From: an uncultured Bacteroidales bacterium
Lineage (GTDB): Bacteria > Bacteroidota > Bacteroidia > Bacteroidales > UBA932
Direction: 5' to 3'
Length of the DNA stretch: 64,000 bases
Assembly (NCBI GenBank): GCA_900318955.1
Contig: ONMJ01000016.1
Span: 1 to 64,000, forward strand
The notes under the pieces were generated by a model. It was given only the letters and a program-made list of their open reading frames with translations, did not search any database and was not told where the DNA came from. Shown here one piece after another: positions 1 to 8,006 of the stretch (the first letter of the stretch is position 1; every line of letters begins with the position of its first letter). A program made the translations under genes and the position numbers.

Positions 1-52
1 TCACCATCGCCGATGGTACTGACCCACCAGTTGGGAGAGTAGGTAGCTGCCG
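1..52 (+). rRNA. rrf: 5S ribosomal RNA, 3' end only
   Basis: The first bases carry the conserved 3' part of bacterial 5S rRNA: a GCCGATGGTACT stretch, then GGGAGAGTAGGTAGCTGCCG. The 5' half lies outside the window. A strong intrinsic terminator follows at once, as expected for the last gene of an rRNA operon read left to right. Confidence 0.9.
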
Positions 53-54
53 TT

Positions 55-100
55 CTTCGGGACCCCTGAGAGTCTTACGACTCCCGGGGGTCTTTTTTTT
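55..100 (+). terminator. Intrinsic terminator of the rRNA operon
   Basis: GACCCC and GAGTC arms pair with GACTC and GGGGTC around a TTAC loop, followed by eight T residues (93-100). Its position directly after the 5S rRNA makes it the operon terminator. The first 36 bases recur exactly at 245-280. Confidence 0.9.
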
Positions 101-244
101 GTGCCTTCGTGAGAACCTTCTCCATCGGCAGCTACTGTATAATGACAGATTAGCCCTTCGGGGCGTTCTTCCCTCTACGTTACCCCTTCACCAAACCTCT
201 ACCCTCGTGGGCGAGGCTTTAGTCGTCCCTTCGGCCTCCGAATC

Positions 245-280
245 CTTCGGGACCCCTGAGAGTCTTACGACTCCCGGGGG
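245..280 (+). repeat. Second copy of the rRNA terminator stem
   Basis: These 36 bases are identical to 55-90 (TTCGG plus the full terminator hairpin). Here the stem is followed by AATATTTTTT rather than TCTTTTTTTT, so it may still work as a back-up terminator. The 190-bp spacing suggests a local duplication at the end of the rRNA operon. Confidence 0.85.
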
Positions 281-478
281 AATATTTTTTGCCGTGAGAT
301 GGAACTCTCTCATTATCAGTTGTTTCCGCAAATCAAACTCTTTGTGGTTATCACGTTAAATACGTCAATCTGCTTAGTATCAATTGTTTACGTCTCACGG
401 GTATAAATCTTTAAAAGGACAAAAAGTCAGAGTACGTGTCTTCGGGATGCTGCAAAGGAATTGTGCCGGTCGGCAAGA

Positions 479-522
479 ATTAGCGTCAGGTAACTGAAAG
501 ATTAGCGTCAGGTAACTGCAAA
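479..522 (+). repeat. Two tandem 22-bp repeats
   Basis: Two head-to-tail units begin with ATTAGCGTCAGGTAACTG, at 479 and 501, and differ only in their last few bases. The core GCGTCAGGTAAC resembles the GGCGCAGGT motifs just downstream, so this may be one degenerate repeat family. Confidence 0.8.
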
Positions 523-524
523 AA

Positions 525-665
525 TGGCGCAGGTAGCCAGTAGATTGGCGCAGGTGCAGATTTTTTGTGGTTACCTGCGCCACCGTAAAAAGATAAGTTT
601 CTGACTTTCAGTATATTATTATTTTATCGTGGCGCAGGTCCCCAGCATTTTTTCGCACCTGCGCC
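525..665. repeat. Cluster of GGCGCAGGT motifs forming two inverted pairs
   Basis: GGCGCAGGT occurs at 526-534, 547-555 and 631-639. Its reverse complement ACCTGCGCC occurs at 573-581 and 657-665. The pairs 547/573 and 631/657 both have a 17-base spacer, so each could form a hairpin. No promoter box or gene starts inside the cluster. Function unknown. Confidence 0.8.
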
Positions 666-908
666 ATGTTGAGCGACAAGAAGGGCGTTTCGTGGTACGG
701 GACGACTTTTTTGATGGTCCAGTACCACTGGAAGGGGCTTTCGTAGCACAGCAGTGCTGTTTTGTCGTTCCCGTGCCACCAAAGAGCTGTTCCGTAGCAC
801 GGCAGGAAATGCGTGGAGTGACGGAGGAGGTCGTGGGAAGTGTCACTGCAAATTCAGAAATCTCTCGTACCAACTACTCTGGCAGAGTCTAAATGTTCTC
901 AAAAACAT

Positions 909-916
909 TATCTTTG
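909..916 (+). promoter_or_regulatory. Bacteroidetes -7 box for the MBL-fold lipoprotein gene
   Basis: TATCTTTG matches the Bacteroidetes TAnnTTTG box and lies 25 bases before the ATG at 942. No clear TTG (-33) box is visible. It supports the start at 942 over a longer upstream open frame. Confidence 0.6.
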
Positions 917-941
917 TAGAGTCATTCAACGAAGATTTGGT

Positions 942-2222
942 ATGAAACTCAAAAAGTTTATTCTGGCTTTAGTCGCCCCTGCTTTGTTTTTCTTTGGTGC
1001 ATGCCGCTCCATGTCTCCTTCGACAACCCATTTCGAGCGTATTGGTGAAACTCTTTCGCAGTGGGAGGAAGGCGGACTCGATATCCATTTTATCAACTCA
1101 GGAAGAGGAGAATGTCTCTTCTTGATATTACCAGATGGAACGACTATGGTGGTGGATTGCGGTGATTTCCCGGATAGTAAGAATGCCAAATGGCCGGAAG
1201 TGGATCCAAAGCCATATGCCGGAACGAGAGCTTATGAGGTTGACGCAGCTTATATCAAACATTTCCTCCCGAAAGCCTCCCAAGGGATGATTGACTATTT
1301 CAATCTTTCCCATTTCCATATTGACCATATGGGGACGTCTTCGTGGAAAGGGAACACAATTTCACCAAACGGATATGCTCTTACGGGGGTTATGGGGCTA
1401 TACGACCTTGTACCTTTCAGAAAGCTGGTCGACAGGGGATATCCCGATTATGATGCAGCCCTTTCACTGGCTACAGCTTCGAGTAATATAGATCATTATC
1501 GCAAATTTGTCTCGTATGCCGTCTCGAATGGCATGTCGGCGGAGCAGTTCAGAATCGGAGCCGAAGATCAATTCGTATTAAAGAACAATCCTTCAGCTTA
1601 TCCCGAATTCAAGACGGTCAATTATGCCCGCGACGGCAAATTATGGCAGGGAGGGAAGGTAGTAGATCTCTATGCTGGGAAAAAGCCTAAGGAGAACGGT
1701 ACCTCCTGCTGCTTCCTTGTTAAATATGGTGATTTCGAGTTCCTTACATGCGGTGACGCCGGTGGCAATACCGCTGTTGAAATACCTCTAGCTCATGAAA
1801 TAGGGCACCGCATCGAGGCGATGAAGGGAAGCCATCATATGGCATGGGGGACCCATAAAAAAGAAGCGATGGCAATCCTTCAGCCTCAAGTCATTGTAGT
1901 TCAGAACTTCTCCTCTCATAAGCCATGGATTCCCGCGATGGAAACAACATGGGAGGGGTCGCCTAGAACGCGTATTTATTCCACCAATCTTTATCCGCAA
2001 AATCTTCAAAAGGAGGACGTCCAGAGGTCAGGATCTGACCATGGTGGCTCCGCTGTCACTGATGAACTCTATGCTGCTGCTACGGCGAAAATGTCTTCCC
2101 ATAACGGGCATGTAGTAATCCGCGTCGAGAAAGGAGGAGCCCGCTACTGGGTCTATGTCCTTGACGACACGGATTATAAATATCGTATAAAGCAGATTGA
2201 CGGCCCTTTCAAGAGCGAGTAG
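942..2222 (+). CDS. Secreted metallo-beta-lactamase-fold hydrolase, lipoprotein
   Basis: 426 residues. The start at 942 gives a lipoprotein signal (MKLKKFILALVAPALFFFGAC), whereas the same frame opens 34 codons upstream with an unconvincing N terminus across the promoter. An early VVDCG strand and the zinc motif HFHIDH (H124, H126, D128, H129) place it in the metallo-beta-lactamase superfamily. It is most like the soluble ComEC/Rec2-type beta-lactamase domain often found as a lone exported protein. A later LTCGDAGG matches the metal-binding Asp and GSHHMAW may supply the C-terminal His. It stands alone, convergent with the gene at 2227. The substrate is unknown; a phosphodiester is possible. 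Confidence 0.85.
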   Translation: MKLKKFILALVAPALFFFGACRSMSPSTTHFERIGETLSQWEEGGLDIHFINSGRGECLFLILPDGTTMVVDCGDFPDSKNAKWPEVDPKPYAGTRAYEVDAAYIKHFLPKASQGMIDYFNLSHFHIDHMGTSSWKGNTISPNGYALTGVMGLYDLVPFRKLVDRGYPDYDAALSLATASSNIDHYRKFVSYAVSNGMSAEQFRIGAEDQFVLKNNPSAYPEFKTVNYARDGKLWQGGKVVDLYAGKKPKENGTSCCFLVKYGDFEFLTCGDAGGNTAVEIPLAHEIGHRIEAMKGSHHMAWGTHKKEAMAILQPQVIVVQNFSSHKPWIPAMETTWEGSPRTRIYSTNLYPQNLQKEDVQRSGSDHGGSAVTDELYAAATAKMSSHNGHVVIRVEKGGARYWVYVLDDTDYKYRIKQIDGPFKSE

Positions 2223-2226
2223 CCGC

Positions 2227-3111
2227 CTATTCGAAGCAGTCTACAGGACGTCCTCTCCAGAGTTCGGGCTGTTTGAGGCCGAGTGCGGAAGCGATTGTCG
2301 AAGCGACATCGTACTGCATCATAAAGGTCTCCAGTTTATGGCCTTTCTTAATCCCCGGACCGCAGATAACAAAAGGAGTCTCCATCTCTCGGAGTGTCTC
2401 CCCACCGTGGCTTTTTTCGATTCCGCCATGGTCTGATGTGACAATGAAAATAGTCTTTTCAAAGGTGCCGGCAGTCTTTGTGGCTTCGATGATTCTCTTG
2501 ATGCACAAGTCAAGCTTTGGCAGAATATCATAGTACTCAGCTGAACCGAAGCCTTTTCCATGACCTTCATGGTCGGGCTGGTCATAATGGACATAGAAAA
2601 GGTCAGGTTTGTCTTCTATGAGACATTTCTCAACCTGCTCCGTCGTATAATTAATGTCCAGAGTATCTTTCCCGGTCCATATTCTCTTGTCGAATGCGGC
2701 ACTGTCAATTACGTATTTGACTCCGTCCCACTCGTAGACGCTCTCAATAACGGATTCGGGCTTCTGCTGCCTCAAAATCGTGAAAATAGAAGGAATTCTC
2801 TCCTCTGTCGGCTGGGCGAAAACCGGGGCCTTCGAGTTCCATTTTGTAAAGCCGTGCATCTCTGTAGGAACACCGTTTAGCATAGAGGCCCAGTTGATTG
2901 CACTGGCTGATTTGAGAACGGACCTTTTATTGAGGGTCCAGCTGCCTTCATCCATCAGCGCCTTGACTGTGGGCATTTCCGCCTGTTCCCAGCAGAAGGA
3001 ACCCCAGCCGTCAAGTCCGATCAAGACTACATTGACATCGCGATTTGTGCGCGAGCATGAAATAGCAAGCGAGAGAATCGCTGCCATTACCAGAATTTTC
3101 GAGTGTTTCAT
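2227..3111 (-). CDS. Lipoprotein phosphodiesterase/nucleotide pyrophosphatase family (alkaline phosphatase superfamily)
   Basis: 294 residues with a lipobox signal (ALSLAISC). VLIGLDGWG near the N terminus and TSDHGG with a following SHGG near the C terminus are the metal-binding segments of the type I phosphodiesterase/nucleotide pyrophosphatase family. HYDQPDHEGHG supplies the second metal site. It hydrolyses an unknown phosphate mono- or diester outside the inner membrane. It is the last gene of a three-gene operon (DUF4199 protein, glycosyltransferase, this gene) with gaps of 3 and 4 bases, which points to a role with membrane-linked glycans or lipids. Confidence 0.85.
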   Translation of the reverse strand: MKHSKILVMAAILSLAISCSRTNRDVNVVLIGLDGWGSFCWEQAEMPTVKALMDEGSWTLNKRSVLKSASAINWASMLNGVPTEMHGFTKWNSKAPVFAQPTEERIPSIFTILRQQKPESVIESVYEWDGVKYVIDSAAFDKRIWTGKDTLDINYTTEQVEKCLIEDKPDLFYVHYDQPDHEGHGKGFGSAEYYDILPKLDLCIKRIIEATKTAGTFEKTIFIVTSDHGGIEKSHGGETLREMETPFVICGPGIKKGHKLETFMMQYDVASTIASALGLKQPELWRGRPVDCFE

Positions 3112-3115
3112 GTGG

Positions 3116-4078
3116 TTAGATAGTTTCTTTGATGTTGTATTCGTTTCGGGCAGAGGAACTTCTCGAAATCATCTCTCCAATGAATCCGGCAAGGAAGAAG
3201 AGAACTCCGAGAATAATTGTCAGAAGTGCGAGGTAGAAAAGCGGCTGATCGGTTACTGCGCGGTAGCGGACGCCTTGGGACTGATGGACCAGTTTGGCTG
3301 CTATGATCCAGACGGTCATTACAAAACCGACGAGGAACATAAGGATACCGCTGGTCCCGAAAAAGTGCATCGGTTTTTTTCCGAATTTGGATAGGAACCA
3401 TAGCGACATGAGATCGAGAAATCCGTTTACAAAGCGCTCAATGCCGAATTTGCTCACTCCGTATTTGCGTTTTTGATGGTGGACAGGTTTCTCTGTGATT
3501 TTGCCGAAGCCGGCGTTCTTGGCAAGATAGGGGATGTACCTGTGCATCTCGCCATAGACCTCAATATTCTTTACGACTTCGCTCTTGTACGCCTTCAGGC
3601 CGCAGTTCATATCATGGAGCTTTATCCCGGTTACCTTTCTGGCTGTCCAGTTATAGAGCTTTGAAGGGAGGTTTTTCGTCAGTTTATTGTCCTGCCGATG
3701 CTGCTTCCATCCGGAGACAACATCCCACCCGTCTTCGACGACCATCCTGTAAAGCTCCGGGACCTCTTCCGGGGAGTCCTGAAGGTCGGCGTCCATAGTT
3801 ACTACTACTCTGCCTTCTGCAGCGGCAAAACCTTCATAAAGCGCTGCGGACTTGCCGTAGTTGCGCCTAAAGGAAATGCCGCGTATGGTGCTGTCAGAAG
3901 CGGCAAGCTCGCGAATCTTTTCCCAGGAACCGTCGGTGCTTCCGTCGTCGACCATTATAATTTCATAGGAGCGCCCCTCTCTCTGCAAGACCTCTTTGAT
4001 CCACGCTACGAGTTCAGGCAGGGACTCCTTCTCATTGAAGAGTGGTACTATGATGGAAATATCGTATTTATAATCCAT
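3116..4078 (-). CDS. Family 2 glycosyltransferase, DPM1/GtrB type, membrane-anchored
   Basis: 320 residues. A GT-A domain opens the protein: IIVPLFNEKESL at 9-20, DDGSTDG at 44-50 and the DxD motif in MDADLQD at 95-101. Two hydrophobic segments near residues 230-300 anchor it in the membrane. This layout is typical of enzymes that move a sugar from a nucleotide donor to undecaprenyl phosphate (GtrB, DPM1-like, ArnC). The acceptor cannot be read from sequence. It is the middle gene of a tight operon with a DUF4199 membrane protein and a phosphodiesterase. Confidence 0.9.
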   Translation of the reverse strand: MDYKYDISIIVPLFNEKESLPELVAWIKEVLQREGRSYEIIMVDDGSTDGSWEKIRELAASDSTIRGISFRRNYGKSAALYEGFAAAEGRVVVTMDADLQDSPEEVPELYRMVVEDGWDVVSGWKQHRQDNKLTKNLPSKLYNWTARKVTGIKLHDMNCGLKAYKSEVVKNIEVYGEMHRYIPYLAKNAGFGKITEKPVHHQKRKYGVSKFGIERFVNGFLDLMSLWFLSKFGKKPMHFFGTSGILMFLVGFVMTVWIIAAKLVHQSQGVRYRAVTDQPLFYLALLTIILGVLFFLAGFIGEMISRSSSARNEYNIKETI

Positions 4079-4081
4079 AAT

Positions 4082-4636
4082 CTATTGATTGTCTGTTGTT
4101 TCACTTGTTTGCTCCTCCTCTTTCCCCTGGATCTTTCTCGAAAGAATAGCAGAGAGGATGCTACCGTAGGCATAGGCATAGATGAACTGGGAGAAGAAGA
4201 CAACGCCGGGACTGTCAGACATCGTCATGCTGTCAAAAACCTCCTTTGTCTTCGAGTCCATTGCCGCTGAATATGTTTCCTTCATGGCATCGAATTGCAT
4301 GGAAAGAAAGTTGTCCGGGATATAAAGGACAACGGCCGTCACAACGACGGCAAGAATGAGGGAAGAAAAAGTGCAAATCCTTTTTCCGAGCACATAACTA
4401 TCCAAAGAAGAAAGCTTCTCCTTCGAGGCATAGGATCTAAGAAGATATCGGAGAATGAGGATGCAACCGGCGAATTGGAGGAGCCATATTATAGGTGAGA
4501 GGATAGTAAAGACCTGCTCACTCCCCGAAGCAGAAAGCTGCTTTAGGGCAAAGCAGACGGCCGAGAAGCCTCCGAGAACCAGCCCGCGGCTGGCAGCTTC
4601 ATTCCATAGGACCCTGTTTTTAGAGTTTTCTTCCAT
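4082..4636 (-). CDS. DUF4199-type integral membrane protein
   Basis: 184 residues with four hydrophobic segments (about 15-32, 42-63, 87-108 and 148-168). The second-to-last loop carries an amphipathic stretch (LSMQFDAMKETY), as in DUF4199 proteins of Bacteroidetes. That family usually sits directly before a family 2 glycosyltransferase, as here (3-base gap). The function is unknown; a partner role for the glycosyltransferase is inferred from context. A promoter box lies just upstream at 4656-4663. Confidence 0.75.
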   Translation of the reverse strand: MEENSKNRVLWNEAASRGLVLGGFSAVCFALKQLSASGSEQVFTILSPIIWLLQFAGCILILRYLLRSYASKEKLSSLDSYVLGKRICTFSSLILAVVVTAVVLYIPDNFLSMQFDAMKETYSAAMDSKTKEVFDSMTMSDSPGVVFFSQFIYAYAYGSILSAILSRKIQGKEEEQTSETTDNQ

Positions 4637-4655
4637 CCCTAATGCACCTTACCTA

Positions 4656-4663
4656 CAAAGATA
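4656..4663 (-). promoter_or_regulatory. -7 box for the DUF4199/glycosyltransferase operon
   Basis: Read on the minus strand this is TATCTTTG, 19 bases before the ATG at 4636. It is back-to-back with the thrS box at 4677. Confidence 0.6.
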
Positions 4664-4676
4664 TTAAAAAAATCCT

Positions 4677-4684
4677 TACCTTTG
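4677..4684 (+). promoter_or_regulatory. -7 box for thrS
   Basis: TACCTTTG fits TAnnTTTG and leaves about 65-70 bases of leader before the thrS ATG. The leader is A/T rich and I see no T-box or other obvious fold in it. Confidence 0.6.
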
Positions 4685-4755
4685 CACGATTACACGTAAG
4701 TAAAGTACTTGGTATGTAATAAGCTTATCAGTAAACTCAAAAAACATTAAAAGTT

Positions 4756-6717
4756 ATGATCAACATCAAGTTCCCTGACGGTAGCGTCAGAACCTATGAA
4801 AGCGGCGTGACCGGCTATGATATCGCAATGTCGATCAGTCCCAGGCTCGCCCAGGATGTGCTGGCTGTATCAGTACGCAAAATAGGTGAAGACTCTGCGA
4901 CAAAGGGTACAACCATCGATCTCATGCGTCCTATTACTGAGGACTGCGAGATCAAACTCCTCAAGTGGGAGGACGACGAGGCCAAGAGAGTATTCTGGCA
5001 CTCTTCTTCACATCTTATGGCAGAGGCTCTCGAGGCTCTCTACCCGGGCGTTAAATTCGGTATCGGACCGGCTGTTGAGAACGGCTTCTACTATGATGTC
5101 GACTTCGGCGGTATGACATTTACCGACGCCGACCTTCCGAAGATAGAGAAGAAGATGCTCGAGCTTGCGAGAGAAAAGCAGGATTTTGTACGCAAGGATG
5201 TCTCCAAGGCCGATGCAATGGCATATTTTACGGAAAAAGGCGACCAGTACAAGCAGGAGCTCATCTCCGAGCTCGAGGACGGCACCATTACATATTATAC
5301 CAACGGGGCGTTCACTGACCTTTGCAAGGGTCCCCATCTTCGCAATACAGAGGTAATCAAGGCCGTAAAGCTTACCTCTATCGCCGGAGCTTACTGGAGA
5401 GGCGATGAAAAGCGTCAGCAGCTGACCCGTATCTATGGAATCACATTCCCCAAGAAGTCCCTTCTTGACGAGTACCTTGTCGTCCTCGAAGAGGCCAAGA
5501 AGAGGGACCACCGCAAGCTCGGAAAGGAAATGGAGCTCTTCACCTTCTCTTCGAGGGTCGGAGCAGGCCTTCCCCTATGGCTTCCCCGCGGTGCCGCCCT
5601 TCGTAACACCCTTGAGAATTTCCTTCGCAAGAAACAGGCGGAACAAGGTTATCTTCAGGTTGTTACTCCCCATATCGGAGCGAAGGATCTCTATGTGACT
5701 TCCGGTCATTATGCAAAATACGGCAAGGATTCATTCCAGCCTATCCATACTCCGCAGGAGGGTGAGGAGTTCATGCTCAAGCCGATGAACTGCCCTCACC
5801 ACTGCGAGATTTATCGCAGCGCCCCCCGTTCCTACAAGGATCTTCCTCTTAGGTTCGCCGAATTCGGAACGGTCTACCGCTATGAGCAGAGCGGAGAACT
5901 CCATGGACTTACCCGTGTTCGCGGATTCACACAGGATGACGCCCACCTTTTCTGCCGCCAGGACCAGCTCCAGGAGGAATTCGAAAAGGTTATCGACCTC
6001 ATCCTCTATGTATTCAAGACCCTTCATTTTGATAAGTTTACCGCTCAGGTATCCCTCCGTGACCCGAACAACCCTACCAAGTACATCGGCTCCGATGAAA
6101 ACTGGGAGAAGGCTGAAAAGGGAATTATCGAGGCCGCTAAGAAGAAAGGTCTTCCCTATGTAGTAGAGACCGGCGAGGCTGCATTCTACGGACCGAAACT
6201 CGATTTCATGGTCAAAGATGCAATCGGCCGCAGCTGGCAGCTCGGAACAATCCAGGTGGATTATAACCTTCCCGAGCGCTTCCAGCTCGAGTATATCGGC
6301 GCGGACGGAGAGAAGCATCGTCCCGTCATGATCCATAGGGCTCCGTTCGGTTCCCTCGAGAGATTTGTCGCTGTTCTGCTCGAGCATACGGCCGGACATC
6401 TTCCTCTATGGCTCACTCCTGACCAGATTAAAGTGCTGCCTGTCAGTGAAAAATACACGGAATATGCAAAAAAAGTTGTAAATCTGCTGAATAATTCCGA
6501 ACTTCGCGCTTCAATAGACGACAGGAACGAAACGCTCGGCAAGAGAATCCGTGAAACATCTCTCAAGAGGGTCCCCGTTCTTGTGATTGTCGGTGAAAAA
6601 GAAGTCGCAGACAACACAGTGTCCGTCAGAAGAGAAGGAGTAGATCAGGGCTCCATGACCGTGGAAGGGTTTATCAAGTACATCCAGGATGCGGTCAAGG
6701 AGGAACTGGCTCAATAA
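4756..6717 (+). CDS. thrS: Threonine-tRNA ligase
   Basis: 653 residues, full length. It charges tRNA-Thr with threonine in the cytoplasm. The N-terminal TGS domain starts at [16 protein letters not shown]. The second, editing domain follows, with [11 protein letters not shown] carrying zinc-type histidines. The class II core has [10 protein letters not shown], the motif 2 loop [15 protein letters not shown] and motif 3 [11 protein letters not shown]. The C-terminal anticodon-binding domain starts near [12 protein letters not shown]. It heads the conserved thrS-infC-rpmI-rplT block; infC follows after 32 bases, so co-transcription is likely. Confidence 0.98.
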   Translation: MINIKFPDGSVRTYESGVTGYDIAMSISPRLAQDVLAVSVRKIGEDSATKGTTIDLMRPITEDCEIKLLKWEDDEAKRVFWHSSSHLMAEALEALYPGVKFGIGPAVENGFYYDVDFGGMTFTDADLPKIEKKMLELAREKQDFVRKDVSKADAMAYFTEKGDQYKQELISELEDGTITYYTNGAFTDLCKGPHLRNTEVIKAVKLTSIAGAYWRGDEKRQQLTRIYGITFPKKSLLDEYLVVLEEAKKRDHRKLGKEMELFTFSSRVGAGLPLWLPRGAALRNTLENFLRKKQAEQGYLQVVTPHIGAKDLYVTSGHYAKYGKDSFQPIHTPQEGEEFMLKPMNCPHHCEIYRSAPRSYKDLPLRFAEFGTVYRYEQSGELHGLTRVRGFTQDDAHLFCRQDQLQEEFEKVIDLILYVFKTLHFDKFTAQVSLRDPNNPTKYIGSDENWEKAEKGIIEAAKKKGLPYVVETGEAAFYGPKLDFMVKDAIGRSWQLGTIQVDYNLPERFQLEYIGADGEKHRPVMIHRAPFGSLERFVAVLLEHTAGHLPLWLTPDQIKVLPVSEKYTEYAKKVVNLLNNSELRASIDDRNETLGKRIRETSLKRVPVLVIVGEKEVADNTVSVRREGVDQGSMTVEGFIKYIQDAVKEELAQ

Positions 6718-6735
6718 TAAATGTTTAATTAATAT

Positions 6736-6741
6736 AGGAGG
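6736..6741 (+). promoter_or_regulatory. Strong Shine-Dalgarno site that fixes the infC start
   Basis: AGGAGG lies 8 bases before the ATC at 6750. Bacteroidetes genes rarely use such a site, so its presence supports initiation at this non-standard codon. Confidence 0.75.
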
Positions 6742-6749
6742 ATAGACCT

Positions 6750-7340
6750 ATCGCAACACCTTACAGGCCGTCATCGAGACCGAAACCGGCAAATAGAAAC
6801 CTTCAGCAGAATAATGCGAAGAAGGATGAAAACGAACTGAGGATCAATGGAGAAATCACGGCTCCGTCGGTCCGTCTTGTTGGGGAAAACATTCCCGAAC
6901 AGGGTATCTACCAGCTCTCCAAAGCCCTTGCAATGGCGAAGGAACAGGAACTGGATCTTGTTGAGATAAGTGCGAAGGCCGATCCTCCCGTATGTAAAAT
7001 ACTTGACTACCAAAAATATCTCTATCAGCAGCGAAAGAGGGCTAAGGAGATGAAGCAAAATGCGGCGAAGGTAGTCATCAAGGAGATAAGATTCGGCCCC
7101 AACACCGATGAGCATGACTTCCAGTTCAAGCTAAAGCATGCCAAAGAATTCCTCGAGGAGGGATCCAAGGTGAAGGCTTCAATCTTTTTCCGCGGCCGTT
7201 CCATCCAGTTCGCTGACCAGGGGCAGAAGCAGCTTCTGCGCTTCGCAGTCGAGCTAGAGGAGGTCGGAAGAGCTGAGAGCATGCCTGTCCTCGAAGGAAA
7301 GAGGATGCATATGATGCTCGCCCCGCTGAAGAAAAAATAA
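6750..7340 (+). CDS. infC: Translation initiation factor IF-3, ATC start
   Basis: 196 residues if read from ATC at 6750. IF-3 binds the 30S subunit and checks start-codon pairing. The conserved N domain begins before the first in-frame ATG at 6933: [20 protein letters not shown] and the [15 protein letters not shown] helix are both needed, so a start at 6933 would remove about 61 residues of it. No ATG, GTG or TTG in frame gives the full domain, whereas ATC follows AGGAGG by 8 bases. E. coli infC uses AUU, which lets IF-3 repress its own translation; the same logic probably applies here. The C domain has [19 protein letters not shown]. Confidence 0.92.
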   Translation: MATPYRPSSRPKPANRNLQQNNAKKDENELRINGEITAPSVRLVGENIPEQGIYQLSKALAMAKEQELDLVEISAKADPPVCKILDYQKYLYQQRKRAKEMKQNAAKVVIKEIRFGPNTDEHDFQFKLKHAKEFLEEGSKVKASIFFRGRSIQFADQGQKQLLRFAVELEEVGRAESMPVLEGKRMHMMLAPLKKK

Positions 7341-7381
7341 CCGATGCAGAATCGGAATGTATAATTAAAAATTGTTTAACA

Positions 7382-7576
7382 ATGGCAAAGCTCAAAACCA
7401 ACTCCGGTGCCAAAAAGCGTTTAGCGCTTACCGGATCGGGAAAGATCAAGAGGAAGCACGCTTATCACAGCCACATCCTCACCAAGAAGACCAAGAAGCA
7501 GAAAAGGAACCTGGATCATTTCGCCATCCTTGAGAAGGCAGATCTCCACAGGGTAAAAGAACTTCTTGTCATCTAA
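7382..7576 (+). CDS. rpmI: 50S ribosomal protein L35 (bL35)
   Basis: 64 residues, strongly basic, the usual size of bL35. It begins [20 protein letters not shown] and contains the [19 protein letters not shown] segment that defines the family. It sits between infC (41 bases upstream) and rplT, the standard order. The AACAATG start context is A-rich without a Shine-Dalgarno, as usual in this phylum. Confidence 0.97.
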   Translation: MAKLKTNSGAKKRLALTGSGKIKRKHAYHSHILTKKTKKQKRNLDHFAILEKADLHRVKELLVI

Positions 7577-7652
7577 TTAACAAATGTTTAACTGGAACGC
7601 AGTAGAAAGCGTCTTTTCAATAAGACCACTGCCTCCAAAAAAGTAAAAATTT

Positions 7653-7997
7653 ATGCCAAGATCAGTAAATTCAGTTGCCTCAAGGGCACGCCGCAAGAAG
7701 ATTCTCAAGAGAACCCGCGGCAATTTCCTTTCCAGGAAAAACGTCTGGACGGTTGCGAAGAACACCTATGAGAAAGGTCTCACCTACGCATACCGCGACA
7801 GAAGAGCAAAGAAAAGAGAGTTCCGTTCACTTTGGATCCAGAGGATCAATGCTGCATCACGTCAGTATGGTCTTTCCTATTCACAGTTCATGGGACGTCT
7901 CGCCAAGCAGAATATCGGTCTCAATCGTAAAGTGCTTGCAGACCTTGCGATGAACAATCCTCAGGCATTCGAGGCTATTATCAATTCTGTAAAATAG
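7653..7997 (+). CDS. rplT: 50S ribosomal protein L20 (bL20)
   Basis: 114 residues, full length. The family signature is visible in [33 protein letters not shown] and [20 protein letters not shown]. bL20 binds 23S rRNA early in assembly and in many bacteria represses its own operon. The 76-base gap after rpmI is the longest in this block and would be the place for such control, but I cannot recognise a binding fold. Confidence 0.98.
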   Translation: MPRSVNSVASRARRKKILKRTRGNFLSRKNVWTVAKNTYEKGLTYAYRDRRAKKREFRSLWIQRINAASRQYGLSYSQFMGRLAKQNIGLNRKVLADLAMNNPQAFEAIINSVK

Positions 7998-8006
7998 TCT
8001 GTTGCC

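Larger units (their letters stand above)
101..941. other. Gene-free region after the rRNA operon
   Basis: I see no convincing gene here. Short open frames occur but have no signal peptide, family motif or promoter. The stretch contains a copy of the rRNA terminator stem (245-280), a distant inverted pair CCGTGAGA/TCTCACGG (292-299 and 393-400), two tandem 22-bp units (479-522), several GGCGCAGGT motifs in both orientations (525-665), and loosely repeated CGTGGTACGG-like words in both orientations between about 690 and 870. Confidence 0.6.

Noticed and set aside
629..892. Short plus-strand gene of 87 codons after the rRNA operon
   Set aside because: It reads through inverted repeats, has no motif and no promoter; an overlapping opposite-strand frame is equally long.
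840..941. Longer start of the MBL-fold gene
   Set aside because: The upstream 34 codons lack a signal peptide and cover the promoter box; the ATG at 942 gives a clean lipoprotein signal.
3698..4270. 190-codon plus-strand frame opposite the glycosyltransferase
   Set aside because: The minus strand encodes two recognised proteins here; the plus frame lacks motifs and crosses their junction.
5731..6399. 222-codon minus-strand frame inside thrS
   Set aside because: It is antisense to the catalytic core of threonyl-tRNA synthetase and shows no family features.
6933..7340. infC starting at the first in-frame ATG
   Set aside because: It would delete most of the conserved IF-3 N domain; the Shine-Dalgarno and ATC at 6750 give the full protein.
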